From Methylocaldum marinum (lineage in GTDB: Bacteria; Pseudomonadota; Gammaproteobacteria; Methylococcales; Methylococcaceae): a stretch of DNA of 64,000 bases. The position numbers and the translations under genes were made by a program. The notes under the pieces were generated by a model that was not told the DNA's origin, ran no database searches, and worked only from the letters and a program-made list of their open reading frames with translations. This document shows, piece after piece, positions 9,494 through 19,205 of this stretch (the first letter of the stretch is position 1; each line of letters starts with the position of its first letter). The stretch covers positions 2,518,395 to 2,582,394 of the forward strand of contig NZ_AP017928.1 of NCBI RefSeq assembly GCF_003584645.1, written 5' to 3'.

Positions 9494-10507
9494 AGACATT
9501 ATCGGAAACTAGCATGACAGTCTGTCATTGAATAACGAAGAGAACTAAGAGAACTAAGGGCAAGAGTATGCTTTCCTACGAAGACGTGAAGCAAAAGCCG
9601 AAGACATTGATGGCCATGACCAGTCTGAAGGCCTCCGAGTTTGAGGAACTCTTGGTTTCTTTTGCGGCGACATGGGCCGAAGAAACCGGCAGGAATCTGA
9701 CTAAAGGAGGGCGTCCGCCGATTATCGCGAGCATGGCCGACCGGCTGCTGTTCATCCTGTTCTATCTGAAGACCTACCCTCTGCAAGAGGTCATCGCGCA
9801 TCTGTTCGGCATGAGCCAACCCCAGGCCAACTTCACGATCCACCTGTTGAGCAGGGTGCTCAACAAGACACTTGACGCCCGCGGGCACAAGCCCGCCCGG
9901 CTCACCGAGGAGATGCTGTCCAGGCTGGAGCAGGAGGCGCGGCAGGACTTGGGCATAGACGGGACGGAAAGGCGCATCAACCGCCCCGTCAACGACCTGG
10001 GGCAACGCATCCACTACAGCGGTAAAAAAAATGCCACACTGTGAAGAACAACCTTGTCGGCGGCCTGGAGGACAGGCAGGTCAAGTACTTGGGTTCGACC
10101 CATGAGGGCAAGAAGCACGACAAGAAGATCTGCGACGAAGAAGGGACCCGGTTCCCCGACGGCGTCGAGCTGTATCGCGACAGCGGCTTCCAGGGACACG
10201 AACTGGCGAATGTCACAGTCCACCAGCCGAAGAAGAGGCCGCGCAACGGCCGGCTTTCGGCCGACGACCAGGAGGCCAACCGGCTCCACTCAAGCATCCG
10301 CGTGATCATCGAACACATCATCTCGGGAATCAAGCGGTGCCGCGTCGTCAAAGACGTGTTCAGGAACACCAAGGAAGGCTACGACGATGTCGTCATTGAA
10401 TTGGCCTGCGGCCTGCACAATTACAGGCGCTACTGCCGAAACCAGAGTTATTGATAGCCGGCCTTTTCCTCTGTTCCGGTTATGAAAGGTGGTTTCCGAT
10501 AATGTCT
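9494..10507 (+). mobile_element. IS5-family insertion sequence, 1,014 bp, ISL2-like
   Basis: Both ends read AGACATTATCGGAAAC as perfect 16-bp inverted repeats (9494-9509 and the complement of 10492-10507). The element is flanked by AAT at 9491-9493 and 10508-10510, a 3-bp target duplication of the ANT type known for the ISL2 group. It encodes a DDE transposase on the plus strand in two overlapping frames. It lies inside the effector gene in the opposite orientation. The intact repeats, clean duplication and restorable target frame suggest a recent insertion. Confidence 0.9.
9568..10454 (+). CDS. IS5-family transposase, probable -1 frameshift product
   Basis: The first frame (9568-10044) encodes the helix-turn-helix part and the first catalytic aspartate (LGIDGTERRINRP), then stops after HYSGKKNATL. 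The second frame, -1 relative to it, runs to 10454 and carries the second aspartate (GSTHEGKKHDKK region or LYRDSGFQG) and the glutamate in RVIIEHIISGIKR. A run of eight A at 10024-10031 lies exactly in the overlap. Slipping back one base there gives HYSGKKKCHTVKNN, the normal continuous IS5-family sequence, for a fusion of about 295 residues. Programmed frameshifting at A-runs is known in several IS families. A simple inactivating deletion is the alternative. Confidence 0.8.
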
Positions 10508-11607
10508 AATGAAGAGTGATGGAAATCGAACGGCTTCTGTTCCATCGATGCAAATAGCTTTCCTTCCTTGTCCATAATATAAATTGCTTTTGGTTGTCCA
10601 TCCCAGGTTTTTGCGTCTGAAGTGTCAAACGGATTCCCCGCATTGTCGTAAAGCTTTCCGTCCTTTACATGTAATCTGCATGCCTCTCGATCAATACCTG
10701 ATAAATATCGGACGGGACCCCGTCCACTCGTCCAGGCCTTAGGGTTTCCCGGAATTTCCTCCCCAACATAAAAAGGCTGCAATGGAGTGGTTTTTAAAGG
10801 GGTGCTTCTTGATGTGATATTTATATTTCCAAGATTCGAGCCGACCCCAAAGCTTGTAATCTCGTAATTTCGATTAAACCATACTCCTCCCTTAGTCCCC
10901 AACGCCCCGCTGATCAGCGACCCGCCCAGCATCGCCCATTTCTGTCCGTCCGAGCCTTCGCCCCAAACCCTGCCGCCGAACCAGCCGCCACCGGCCCCGC
11001 CGGCCAAGCCGCCTACCAGCCCCAACGTGGCGACGACCGGTCCCGCCAGAACCACGGCCGCGGCGGCGCCGACCACGAACAGCGTGGCATGGACCCAGCC
11101 CGGCACCAGGTCCTCGGGGTGGATAACGTCGGTTTGCAACGTTCCGCCGCCGATGAACACGTTGCCGGAGCCTTCGGTGATATCGCCCCCGCAGCCGGTC
11201 TTGTCGCCGACCCGCGCCGCGGGCAGGCCGTTGATGAAGACCTTGCTGCTGCCGGTAGCGATCGGCGGCGTTCCGGAATGTTTATCGCAGGCGACCTTGT
11301 CGAGATGGGCTCGCACTGCGGGTCTGCCGTTGATGTAGACATTGCCGGAACCGGCGCCCACGATCGCCCCCGCGATTTCCTTGGGTGCCCAACTCATGGT
11401 GCTCATCAGTTCACCGATGCCGGCCCCGCCCGCGGCGGCACCGCCGACAATGGCCGCTGCCGCGAGCCCGCCGGTCCCGGCAATCGCGACACCCGCAACG
11501 GCAATGGCGCCCCCGATCAGCAGCCCCTTCACCAGCCAGTTCATGCTGGGGCTGTGACCGATCGGATCGTTCAGTCGTGCGGCTTTGGCCATGGCGTCGC
11601 CAGAAAC

Positions 11608-12054
11608 TTAAGCTTCGGTCGGCCGCAGCCGGATGCTGCCGAGGATGTCCGCAAACACCTGCTTCCAGCGGTCGCTGAAATCACCGGCCACGGTGGCCGT
11701 GAACTGAACCGCCAGGCGCGCCCCCGCGTCCGCTTCGTGAAACAGGGTCGCCTGCCGCTGGTGCAGCCATTGGCCTTGGTTGAGCCAGCGGTATTCCAGG
11801 CCCCAGCCGGCTTGTCCCGCGACCAGGATCAGCCGCGAGCGGATCAGGTCGAACTTCGGCAGCGACTGTGCGAGTTCCGACGCCAATCGCTCCCCATAGG
11901 TCTCCAGGGTTTCCTCGTCGCCGATCGGATGCCGGCTGATCACCAGGTTGAAGGGGCTCGGGCCTGCGTCGGTCAGGCTGAATATGTGATGGGTCTTGTC
12001 CTTGAAATCTTCGGGTAGATCGAAGCTGAGTTCGTTGGTGTGATACGCGGTCAT
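11608..12054 (-). CDS. DUF1795/DcrB-like Eag-type effector chaperone
   Basis: A 148-residue protein without a signal peptide, beginning MTAYHTNELSFDLPEDFKDK and containing RHPIGDEETLETYGERLASE. This is the DUF1795 (DcrB-like) fold of Eag chaperones, which shield the transmembrane segments of prePAAR effectors in the cytoplasm and load them on VgrG. It lies 15 bases upstream of, and in the same orientation as, the prePAAR effector, which is the standard arrangement. The lack of a signal peptide separates it from periplasmic DcrB. The gene itself looks intact although its client is interrupted. Confidence 0.85.
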   Translation of the reverse strand: MTAYHTNELSFDLPEDFKDKTHHIFSLTDAGPSPFNLVISRHPIGDEETLETYGERLASELAQSLPKFDLIRSRLILVAGQAGWGLEYRWLNQGQWLHQRQATLFHEADAGARLAVQFTATVAGDFSDRWKQVFADILGSIRLRPTEA

Positions 12055-12066
12055 CGCGGGTTTGCC

Positions 12067-12147
12067 TTAGGGATTGAGATCGATCTTGCCGGAGCCGACG
12101 ATCGTGAAGTACACGCCGTTGACGAAATTGTTATCGTCCCGGTCCAT
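12067..12147 (-). other. Short open frame before the chaperone, possible gene remnant
   Basis: A 26-codon minus-strand frame (MDRDDNNFVNGVYFTIVGSG then KIDLNP) ends 12 bases before the chaperone ATG. An in-frame stop lies shortly upstream of its ATG. Its position suggests the 3' end of a lost upstream gene, such as vgrG. The residues are too few to assign a family. Confidence 0.3.
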
Positions 12148-12511
12148 TTGCGATGAATATCATCGGCGCCGTTTGTTCCTTAGCGGATGTTTTCGATTGT
12201 TCGCTTAAGAATTAAGGATTAAGGCTAGCCGGCGATCAGCCGATCGCGGTTCGAAAAAGGTCGATTTTTGGTTACTTTTTGGTTAGGGCGTCAGCGGCAG
12301 CATCCCGGTTCCACGCCGACGAGGAGAGCGATGATGGGGGCTCTGGGACGAGGATTTGGGCTTTTTCGCTCTCGTTCAAGCGAACCCGAAGAGGATCGGA
12401 GATCAGGAAGCCCGTTCCACGCGTAAACGGTCGCTTGAGTTGTAATCCTTCCCGGCTAGGTCCTAGCCATTATCGGTGACGCCGCCTCAAACTCGGAAGC
12501 AGCTTTGGACG
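12148..12511. other. Non-coding gap
   Basis: This 364-base stretch separates the T6SS effector island from the secretin-like gene. I see no conserved reading frame, RNA gene or repeat in it. The short plus-strand frame that crosses it has no family resemblance. Confidence 0.4.
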
Positions 12512-13324
12512 TCAAGGCTTACCCGCATCCAAATCCTCGACCTTGAGGAAAATCCTGTTTTGGCGGCTGCGGGTGGAATACTGTCGCCCGGCGAGCCCGC
12601 TTTCCTCATATACCGACGTTTCCGCCAGTCCGCCGATTTCTATCCATTCGCCGAGCGCCGCCCGTATCACCGTATGGGCGCTTTGCGTATCGATGACGCC
12701 GAACCGGTCGCGGCTGAGCCGGTCGGACCAGGGCAATAATTCCAAAATCACCTCGCCGCCCGACAAGCGGGGAGTCACCTCGAATCCGGTTGTCGCCGGA
12801 CGGTATTCGATATTTTCGCTATAGCCGTAGCCGTAATAGGATTGGGTAGGCACGGGAATCCGCTCCCCGACCTCGATATGCGCCGACTGCCCTTCCAGGG
12901 TTTGCAACTGCTGCGTGTAGCCGGCGGCATCGCGGCCTTCGGATTGATAGATATGGCCTCGGATATGGAGGTCCGAATCGGCCGGACGGTTCAGATCGAT
13001 ACGCCCTCGCAAACGCCCTTGGGCGTTCAGGGCTTCCACGGACAAATCGCGCCCCTGAGTCACCGTGATCAAGAGCCTGTGCGAGCTTTTGTCGAGTTGT
13101 CGAACCAAACTCCGGATCTCTTCGACCTTCCGGGGGTCGGCCTTCAGAATCAGTCGATCACGGGCCGGGATCGCGACATCGCCCGGCCCCAGCAAGGGCT
13201 GAATCAGCGGCAGCATTTCCTCCGGCAAACGGTGGTGCAGCTCGATAGTCGATAATTCCTGAGCGAGAGCAGTGGCCTTCCAGGCTACCAAGGCGATTGC
13301 GATGAGCACGAAACGTAGCCACAT
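12512..13324 (-). CDS. Secretin-like periplasmic protein (NolW-type N domain)
   Basis: A 270-residue protein starting MWLRFVLIAIALVAW, a signal peptide cleaved near ALAQ. The segment LIQPLLGPGDVAIPARDRLI to about VRQLDK resembles the short N1-like (NolW-type) secretin domain. The C-terminal half (GERIPVPTQSYYGYGY, then FEVTPRLSGGEVILEL and GEWIEIGG) resembles the start of the secretin core, as in GspD or PilQ. The membrane-forming end is missing: known secretins are 500-700 residues. It may be a small secretin-related accessory protein. The frame is open further upstream, but the ATG at 13324 directly precedes the signal sequence. No partner secretion genes lie beside it. Confidence 0.7.
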   Translation of the reverse strand: MWLRFVLIAIALVAWKATALAQELSTIELHHRLPEEMLPLIQPLLGPGDVAIPARDRLILKADPRKVEEIRSLVRQLDKSSHRLLITVTQGRDLSVEALNAQGRLRGRIDLNRPADSDLHIRGHIYQSEGRDAAGYTQQLQTLEGQSAHIEVGERIPVPTQSYYGYGYSENIEYRPATTGFEVTPRLSGGEVILELLPWSDRLSRDRFGVIDTQSAHTVIRAALGEWIEIGGLAETSVYEESGLAGRQYSTRSRQNRIFLKVEDLDAGKP

Positions 13325-13533
13325 GGCGGCAAGACTCGTTACGAAATGGGCCACCGATGCCGCACCAGTCCATTCAGAAACGTTCTCGTTCCGGGACGGG
13401 TAACGGCGCATGGAAATGCCGAAGGAAACCGGCCGGTTCCGTGCAATGCGCGCCCAGCGCACCTTGAACCAGATGTCGGCACATCGGTTCCGGCCATGTT
13501 TAGGAGGGGGTATGGGAAGCTACTGTGCGGCTT

Positions 13534-13575
13534 TCGTCGGCAAAGGATTCCCGACCGACGCCTCGATCCGTTGTC
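13534..13575. repeat. Partial copy of the dispersed GTCGG repeat
   Basis: The gap 13325-13667 has no supported gene. It contains CTTTCGTCGGCAAAGGATTC followed by CCGACCGACGCCTCGATCC, which resembles the palindromic half of the 86-bp unit at 31541-32115 (GTCGGGAAAGGATTCCCGAC). This is probably a degenerate copy of the same intergenic element. Confidence 0.45.
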
Positions 13576-13667
13576 ATTTTCCGGTCCCACCGGTCGAGCC
13601 CCCTTTCCGACGTCCGCGCTCCGGCCGGCTCGCCCTCGGGCTGCTCGTGGCTCTTCTCACACATCCT

Positions 13668-15149
13668 CTATGTATCCATTTTGATTTGCAGCAAGCTTTC
13701 GGCGGTCAGGCGATCGGCCATGGCCAGATCGTACAGATCCAGATAACACTGAGCGCTTTGCCGCCACGAGAAATCCTTGCTCATACCGGCTTTTTGAACT
13801 TTTTCCCGAAGCACCTTGTTCTGGCAAAGCACGAAACCTCGATTCAAGGCCTGCAACAAATCCTCCGCCGCGGCCTCTTGAAAAACGACGCCGGTTGCCC
13901 GATCCATGGTCAAGTTCGTGGCATTGGCATCGGCCACGGTATCCGCCAATCCGCCCACATGACGCACCACCGGAATGGCTCCGTAGCGCTGGCTGTACAT
14001 CTGGTTGAGACCGCATGGTTCGAACCGGGAAGGCATCAGAAACAAATCGGTCCCGGCTTCGATCAGATGCGCATTCGCTTCGTCGTAACCCAGTTTGACC
14101 GCAATACGATCGGGATACAGACGCGCCCAGTCCAACAAAATCTGCTCGTATCGAGCCTCGCCGCTGCCCACGATGACGAGTTGAATGGGCATCCGCATGA
14201 GCTTGGGCAGTAACTCGATCACCAGATCGATGCCCTTTTGCTGGACCAGCCGTCCCACCCAAGCCATCAGTACGATCGCGTCATCCTGCGCCAGACCGAA
14301 TACCTGCTGCAACGCCATTCTGTTGGCCGCTCTCTTCTCCAGCGTATCGATGTCGTAATTGGCGGCAATATAGGGGTCCGTGGCGGGATTCCAGGCATCG
14401 GCGTCGATTCCGTTCAGTATGCCGCTGAGCCGCTCCCGGCGATGGCGCAGCAGGCCTTCGAGTCCGGCACCGAACTCTTCCCCCTGGATCTCCTCGGCGT
14501 AGTGCGGACTTACCGTGGTAATCCGGTCGGAAAAAACCAAGCCTCCTTTGATGAAGGAGAACTGGTTGTAAAACTCCAATGCGTGACTGGACCAGAACCG
14601 GTTTGGCAAGCGCAGCTTGAGAAAGGTTTCGTACGGAAAGACGCCTTGGTAGGCCAGATTGTGGATGGTAAAGACTGTCGCCGGCCGCCCCGGTTCGTCG
14701 CTGAGCAGCGCGGGCGCCAAGCCGGTCTGCCAATCGTTGCAGTGTACGATATCGGGCTTCCACCGAAGGCCCAAGCGATCCATGGCTATTTCCACGGCAA
14801 CATGGCACAACAGCGAAAATCGCGCGGGATTATCGGGCCAAGGTTTCCCATCCGAAGCCAGGTAAGGGTTCCCGAGCCGCCCGAAATATTCCGGGTGCGC
14901 AAGCAACCAGACCGGTACCGTCGACCCTGGCAGAACGCCTTCCAGAATCGCGATTCCGCCATCGCCATGGAGCAGTCGTACCGATTCGAAATGCCCCATC
15001 TCCACCACCGAGGCATAACCCGGAAGAAGTATGCGGACATCATGGCCCAGCGCCTTCAAGGCTATCGGCAGACTTCCCGAAACGTCGGCGAGCCCGCCGG
15101 TCTTAATGAGCGGATACGCCTCGCTGGTAACGAAGAGTATTTTTTTCAT
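13668..15149 (-). CDS. glgA: Glycogen synthase GlgA
   Basis: GlgA elongates alpha-1,4-glucan from ADP-glucose (GT5, GT-B fold) in the cytoplasm. The 493-residue length is normal. The ADP-glucose-binding loop KTGGL is at residues 16-20. The C-terminal domain has WVGRLVQQKGIDL and the conserved PSRFEPCGLNQMYSQRYG containing the catalytic-site glutamate. The ATG overlaps the glgB stop (TAATG) on the same strand, so glgB-glgA are co-transcribed and translationally coupled. Together with glgC, transcribed divergently, these genes form a complete glycogen-building route. Confidence 0.96.
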   Translation of the reverse strand: MKKILFVTSEAYPLIKTGGLADVSGSLPIALKALGHDVRILLPGYASVVEMGHFESVRLLHGDGGIAILEGVLPGSTVPVWLLAHPEYFGRLGNPYLASDGKPWPDNPARFSLLCHVAVEIAMDRLGLRWKPDIVHCNDWQTGLAPALLSDEPGRPATVFTIHNLAYQGVFPYETFLKLRLPNRFWSSHALEFYNQFSFIKGGLVFSDRITTVSPHYAEEIQGEEFGAGLEGLLRHRRERLSGILNGIDADAWNPATDPYIAANYDIDTLEKRAANRMALQQVFGLAQDDAIVLMAWVGRLVQQKGIDLVIELLPKLMRMPIQLVIVGSGEARYEQILLDWARLYPDRIAVKLGYDEANAHLIEAGTDLFLMPSRFEPCGLNQMYSQRYGAIPVVRHVGGLADTVADANATNLTMDRATGVVFQEAAAEDLLQALNRGFVLCQNKVLREKVQKAGMSKDFSWRQSAQCYLDLYDLAMADRLTAESLLQIKMDT

Positions 15150-17392
15150 TATTCCGGAGGAACCGGTTCATCTTCCTTAAGAACCTCGCAAGTCACCACG
15201 ATTCCGCCCAAAGGCGGGAGCGTCAAACAAATGGAATACGGCCGTCCCATCCATTCCGTGGCTTCGGCCGTCATCTCGGTGTTGCCGACATCACTCCCGC
15301 CGTAGTCCCGCGCGTCGGAATTAAAGACCTCTCGATAAACGCCGGGCTCCGGCACGCCGATGCGGTAGTTCTGTCTCGGCACCGGGGTAAAGTTGAACAC
15401 CATGACCGCGAACGCGTCCGAGGAGCGGCGCAAGTAACTCAGAATCGACTGCGGCGCGTCGTGGCAATCGATCCATTCGAAACCTTTCTGATCGAAATCG
15501 TCCTCATGAAGTGCCCGATTGTCCCGATAGAGCTGGTTGACATCGCTCACCAGCCGCTTGAGTCCGCTGTGTATCGGATATTCGAGTACGTACCAGTCCA
15601 GCGCCTTGTTGAAATTCCATTCGCCGCCCTGACCGAACTCGCAGCCCATGAACAACAGCTTCTTACCCGGATAAGTGAACATGAAGGTGTACAGCAATCG
15701 CAAATTGGCGAAGCGCTGCCACTCGTCTCCCGGCATCTTCTGCAGCATCGAGCCTTTGCCGTGGACGACTTCGTCATGGGAAAACGGCAGGATGAAATTT
15801 TCCGTGAACGCGTAGAGCAAGCCGAAGGTCAGCTGGTCGTGGTGATAATGGCGATGGATCGGGTCCTTGCTCATATAGACCAAGGTGTCGTGCATCCAGC
15901 CCATGTTCCACTTCATGGAAAAACCCAATCCGCCGGTCCAAGTCGGCCGGGTCACCTGGGGCCAAGCCGTGGACTCCTCGGCCATGATCAGCGTGCCCGG
16001 AAACTGCTGGTGGGTCACGGTATTGAGTTCGCGCAGAAAGGCAATCGCCTCCAGATTCTCGTTGCCGCCGTATTTGTTGGGTATCCAGTCGCCCGGCTGC
16101 CGCGAATAATCCAGATAGAGCATCGATGCGACGGCGTCGACGCGAAGGCCGTCGAGGTGAAATTCTTCCAGCCAGAACAAGGCGCTTCCGATCAGAAAGT
16201 TACGGACTTCGTTCCGGCCATAGTTGTAAATCAGAGTGCCCCAGTCGCGATGCTCGCCCAGCCGCGGGTCCTCGTGCTCATAAAGCGGCGTGCCGTCGAA
16301 GTAGGCCAAGCCGTGGGCATCCTTGGGAAAATGCGCGGGTACCCAGTCCAGAAAAACGCCGATGCCATTTTGATGGCAATAGTCCACGAAATAGCGGAAA
16401 TCGTCCGGCGTACCGAAACGGCTGGTGGGCGCAAAATAGCCGGTGGTCTGATACCCCCAGGATGCATCCAGGGGATGTTCGGTGATCGGCAGCAATTCGA
16501 TATGGCTGAAGCCCTGCTCCTTGACATAGGCGACGAGCTGCTCGGCCAATTCACGGTAATTCAGAAAATTGTCTTCGGAATCGCGTCGCCATGACCCCAT
16601 ATGGACTTCGTAAACCGACATGGGCTCATGCAGCCAATCGCGGCTCGAGCGGTGCTGCATCCAATCGTCGTCCTTCCAGGCATACGCCCGATCGGACACA
16701 ACCAGGGACGCGGTGTTCGGACGCAATTCGAACTGTCGTCCGTAAGGATCGGTTTTTAAAAGGATGTTGCCTTGGTCGCGGTTGCGAATTTCGAACTTAT
16801 ATAGCGTGCCGGGCTCGAGCTCGGGAATAAATAGCTCCCAAACACCGCTTGCGCCCCGAACCCGCATGGGATGACGCCTTCCGTCCCAGGCGTTGAAATC
16901 GCCGACCACGCTGATTCGCTCGGCGTTCGGCGCCCAAGTGGCGAACAGGATACCTTCGATACCGTCGACAGCGCGGGGATGGGCGCCGAGGATACGATAG
17001 ATGTGCCGATGTTTGCCTTCGCCGAACAGATGGAGGTCGAAATCGGCAAGCTGCGGCGGAAACGTATACGGGTCGATATGGCTTTGCGGCTGTCCCGACT
17101 TGTCCGTCCAGAAAAGACGGTAATGTTGCGGCACCACGGTATCATGGTGCAAATGGCATTCGAACACGTCGGTGCCGGAAATACGCTGCAGGTTCGGACC
17201 GTTTTCCCCGATCCGTATCGTCTCGGCTTGTGGGATCATCGCCCGGATCACATCGCCGTTCTCGGTCCGATGTCGGCCCAAAACCGCGAATGGATCATGG
17301 TGGCGAGCCAGAATGATCCGCTGCAGTTCCGAATCCACGGGAGGAAAATCGCCGCCGGCCTGGATCACGGATTGTGTGTCGGTCGAGTTCAC
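15149..17392 (-). CDS. glgB: 1,4-alpha-glucan branching enzyme GlgB
   Basis: GlgB (GH13) cuts alpha-1,4 chains and rejoins them as alpha-1,6 branches. The 747-residue protein has a CBM48-type N-terminal domain, then the barrel with [18 protein letters not shown] (nucleophile Asp), MAEESTAWP (acid Glu) and [13 protein letters not shown]. The start chosen is GTG at 17392, which has GAGG 9 bases upstream and gives [18 protein letters not shown] 39 bases further upstream in the same frame is an alternative, but it reads through an A+T-rich stretch that looks like promoter sequence. It is the first gene of the glgBA unit. Confidence 0.95.
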   Translation of the reverse strand: MNSTDTQSVIQAGGDFPPVDSELQRIILARHHDPFAVLGRHRTENGDVIRAMIPQAETIRIGENGPNLQRISGTDVFECHLHHDTVVPQHYRLFWTDKSGQPQSHIDPYTFPPQLADFDLHLFGEGKHRHIYRILGAHPRAVDGIEGILFATWAPNAERISVVGDFNAWDGRRHPMRVRGASGVWELFIPELEPGTLYKFEIRNRDQGNILLKTDPYGRQFELRPNTASLVVSDRAYAWKDDDWMQHRSSRDWLHEPMSVYEVHMGSWRRDSEDNFLNYRELAEQLVAYVKEQGFSHIELLPITEHPLDASWGYQTTGYFAPTSRFGTPDDFRYFVDYCHQNGIGVFLDWVPAHFPKDAHGLAYFDGTPLYEHEDPRLGEHRDWGTLIYNYGRNEVRNFLIGSALFWLEEFHLDGLRVDAVASMLYLDYSRQPGDWIPNKYGGNENLEAIAFLRELNTVTHQQFPGTLIMAEESTAWPQVTRPTWTGGLGFSMKWNMGWMHDTLVYMSKDPIHRHYHHDQLTFGLLYAFTENFILPFSHDEVVHGKGSMLQKMPGDEWQRFANLRLLYTFMFTYPGKKLLFMGCEFGQGGEWNFNKALDWYVLEYPIHSGLKRLVSDVNQLYRDNRALHEDDFDQKGFEWIDCHDAPQSILSYLRRSSDAFAVMVFNFTPVPRQNYRIGVPEPGVYREVFNSDARDYGGSDVGNTEMTAEATEWMGRPYSICLTLPPLGGIVVTCEVLKEDEPVPPE

Positions 17393-17508
17393 TTTATTTG
17401 GCCTCTGATAGTAAAATATAGCCGTTGGCAAATGCCCGAAACACGCTGGGGGGTTATGGTATCAAATTTGCGCCCCCAGTGGATGACCCAGTCTAAAGGA
17501 GACTTCTC
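17393..17508. promoter_or_regulatory. Divergent glgB/glgC promoter region
   Basis: These 116 bases lie between the divergent starts of glgB and glgC and must carry both promoters. The glgB side holds the A+T-rich stretch TAGTAAAATATAG. Near the glgC side, CTGGGGG and CCCCCAG form a 7-bp inverted repeat with a 20-odd-base loop. AAAGGAG precedes the glgC ATG. I cannot assign -35/-10 boxes with confidence. Confidence 0.5.
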
Positions 17509-18780
17509 ATGCCAGAGTCGATGCACGCATCCCGTTTCGTCAGCCGCCTTACCCGGCATACTTTGGCTCTTATCCTGGCTGGAGGTCGTGGAACACGCCT
17601 ACATAACTTGACAGAGTGGCGGGCCAAACCGGCCGTACCTTTCGGAGGCAAGTTTCGAATTATCGATTTTCCGCTTTCCAATTGCCTGAATTCCGGCATC
17701 CGACAAATCGGCGTATTGACCCAATATAAAGCGGACTCGTTAATTCGCCATATCCAGCAGGGGTGGGGATTCTTGCGAGCCGAGCTGGGCGAGTTCGTCG
17801 ACATTCTCCCTGCCCAGCAGCGTCTCCAGGAAGCCTGGTATGCAGGAACCGCCGATGCCGTATACCAAAATCTGGATATCTTCCGCCAGCGCGACCCCGA
17901 GTACATCCTGATTCTTGCCGGCGATCATGTCTACAAAATGGATTACGGCTTGATGATGGCCTACCACGTGGAAATGCAGGCCGACCTGACCATCGGCTGC
18001 ATGGAGGTGCCGCTATCCGAGGCGAAAGCCTTTGGAGTCATGCATGTCGGCGACGACAAGCGGGTCTCCGACTTTGTCGAAAAGCCGGAAAACCCGCCCC
18101 CCATGCCCAATCGGCCCGATCATGCTCTGGCATCCATGGGCATTTACGTCTTCAATACCGGGTTCTTGTTCGAGCAACTCATCAAAGACGCCGACACCCC
18201 GGGTTCGAACCACGACTTCGGCAAGGACATCATCCCCGCCGCAATCCAGAAGTACCGAGTTTTCGCCTATCCATTTCGTGATGTGCAAAGCGGCGTACAG
18301 GCGTATTGGCGCGACGTCGGTACGGTAGACGCCTATTGGGCTTCGAATATGGAATTGATCGGCATCGATCCCGAACTCAACCTGTATGACAAGGATTGGC
18401 CGATCTGGACTTACCAGGCGCAGACGCCGCCCGCGAAGTTCGTCTTCGACGACGATGATCGCCGCGGAATGGCGGTGGATTCCATGGTCTCAGGGGGCTG
18501 TGTAATTTCGGGCGCGGAAGTCAGACATTCACTGCTATTCAGCAACGTTCGCGTGAACTCGTATTCGAAGGTCAGGGACTCGGTGATATTGCCCGATGTT
18601 AACGTCGGCAGACATTGCCGCATTACCAAGGCGATCATCGACAAGGGCTGCCACATTCCACCCAATACCGTGATCGGCGAGAATCCCGAGGAAGATCGGA
18701 AGCGGTTCTATGTCAGTCCCGGCGGAGTGGTCCTGGTAACGCCGGATGCTCTTGGCCAACGATTGCATTTCGCCCGTTGA
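17509..18780 (+). CDS. glgC: Glucose-1-phosphate adenylyltransferase GlgC
   Basis: GlgC makes ADP-glucose from ATP and glucose-1-phosphate, the committed and allosterically controlled step of bacterial glycogen synthesis. The 423-residue protein has the nucleotide-binding [20 protein letters not shown], then [20 protein letters not shown]. Substrate-site motifs include [10 protein letters not shown] and the FVEKPENPP loop. The left-handed beta-helix C-terminal domain contains [11 protein letters not shown] and [20 protein letters not shown] just before the ATG fixes the start. It is transcribed away from glgBA. Confidence 0.96.
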   Translation: MPESMHASRFVSRLTRHTLALILAGGRGTRLHNLTEWRAKPAVPFGGKFRIIDFPLSNCLNSGIRQIGVLTQYKADSLIRHIQQGWGFLRAELGEFVDILPAQQRLQEAWYAGTADAVYQNLDIFRQRDPEYILILAGDHVYKMDYGLMMAYHVEMQADLTIGCMEVPLSEAKAFGVMHVGDDKRVSDFVEKPENPPPMPNRPDHALASMGIYVFNTGFLFEQLIKDADTPGSNHDFGKDIIPAAIQKYRVFAYPFRDVQSGVQAYWRDVGTVDAYWASNMELIGIDPELNLYDKDWPIWTYQAQTPPAKFVFDDDDRRGMAVDSMVSGGCVISGAEVRHSLLFSNVRVNSYSKVRDSVILPDVNVGRHCRITKAIIDKGCHIPPNTVIGENPEEDRKRFYVSPGGVVLVTPDALGQRLHFAR

Positions 18781-19205
18781 GTTCCAATTTTGCTCCGCGG
18801 CTTTCTGCGTCGGCATCTAGGCGTATACAAGCACCGCAGACAAGGACCGGACCCAATCAGTATTGAAGATTGGTCTGGCGCTTCAGTCGCGACCGCATTC
18901 GGGACGTCCTTTAGCCGGCAAGTGTAATCAAAGAATTTACAAGCGCAACTCTTCCAAGACACCCGCAGCCTTTCGTAATATCCGGGTGGCGTGTGATGCT
19001 AACCTTGAAACCGAATTTGCTCTATACCAACAAGGAACAATTCAACTTGGCAGCCCGTTTCAGTTGTATCAATCTGTCGAATATCAAACCGTCGCCATCC
19101 AACTGCATCCCGGAAAAGCACACCAGAAATCGCCAAACATCCCGCTAGGCATCAGCGAAAACATGCCTTGGGAAAGTCCCAACTCATATCCATTAAGGTG
19201 GGGAA
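18781..19205. other. Non-coding gap between glgC and malQ
   Basis: This 425-base stretch has an open plus-strand frame (18863-19222), but its translation shows no family resemblance and it overlaps the malQ start in another frame. I see no clear terminator hairpin with a T-run and no RNA gene. malQ may therefore have its own promoter here. Confidence 0.4.

Larger units (their letters stand above)
9313..11592 (-). pseudogene. prePAAR/PAAR type VI effector interrupted by an IS
   Basis: The effector gene runs from the ATG at 11592 to the TGA at 9313 but is split by an insertion at 9494-10507. As it stands, the 5' part encodes 370 residues and the last eight (DIIGNHLS) come from the IS. Joining 11592-10508 to 9490-9313, with one AAT copy, gives 420 codons in one frame. 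Domains: prePAAR motif AARLNDPIGH (4-13), a hydrophobic region (about 19-62), PAAR repeats (about 75-160, GNVYINGRPA, KVFINGLPAARVGD, GNVFIGG), a second hydrophobic region (about 168-210), and a C-terminal toxin. The toxin module has AIYIMDKEGKLFAS, FHHSS, VAGAGEIEVKDG and NRSGHYKP. Two membrane regions flanking PAAR match class II (Tse6-like) prePAAR effectors. The activity of the toxin domain is not known to me. Confidence 0.85.

Noticed and set aside
12279..12739. Two plus-strand frames near the secretin-like gene
   Set aside because: The first is in a gap and has no conserved residues. The second is antisense to the secretin-like gene.
13410..14213. A 267-codon plus-strand frame
   Set aside because: Most of it lies antisense to glgA and it has no family resemblance.
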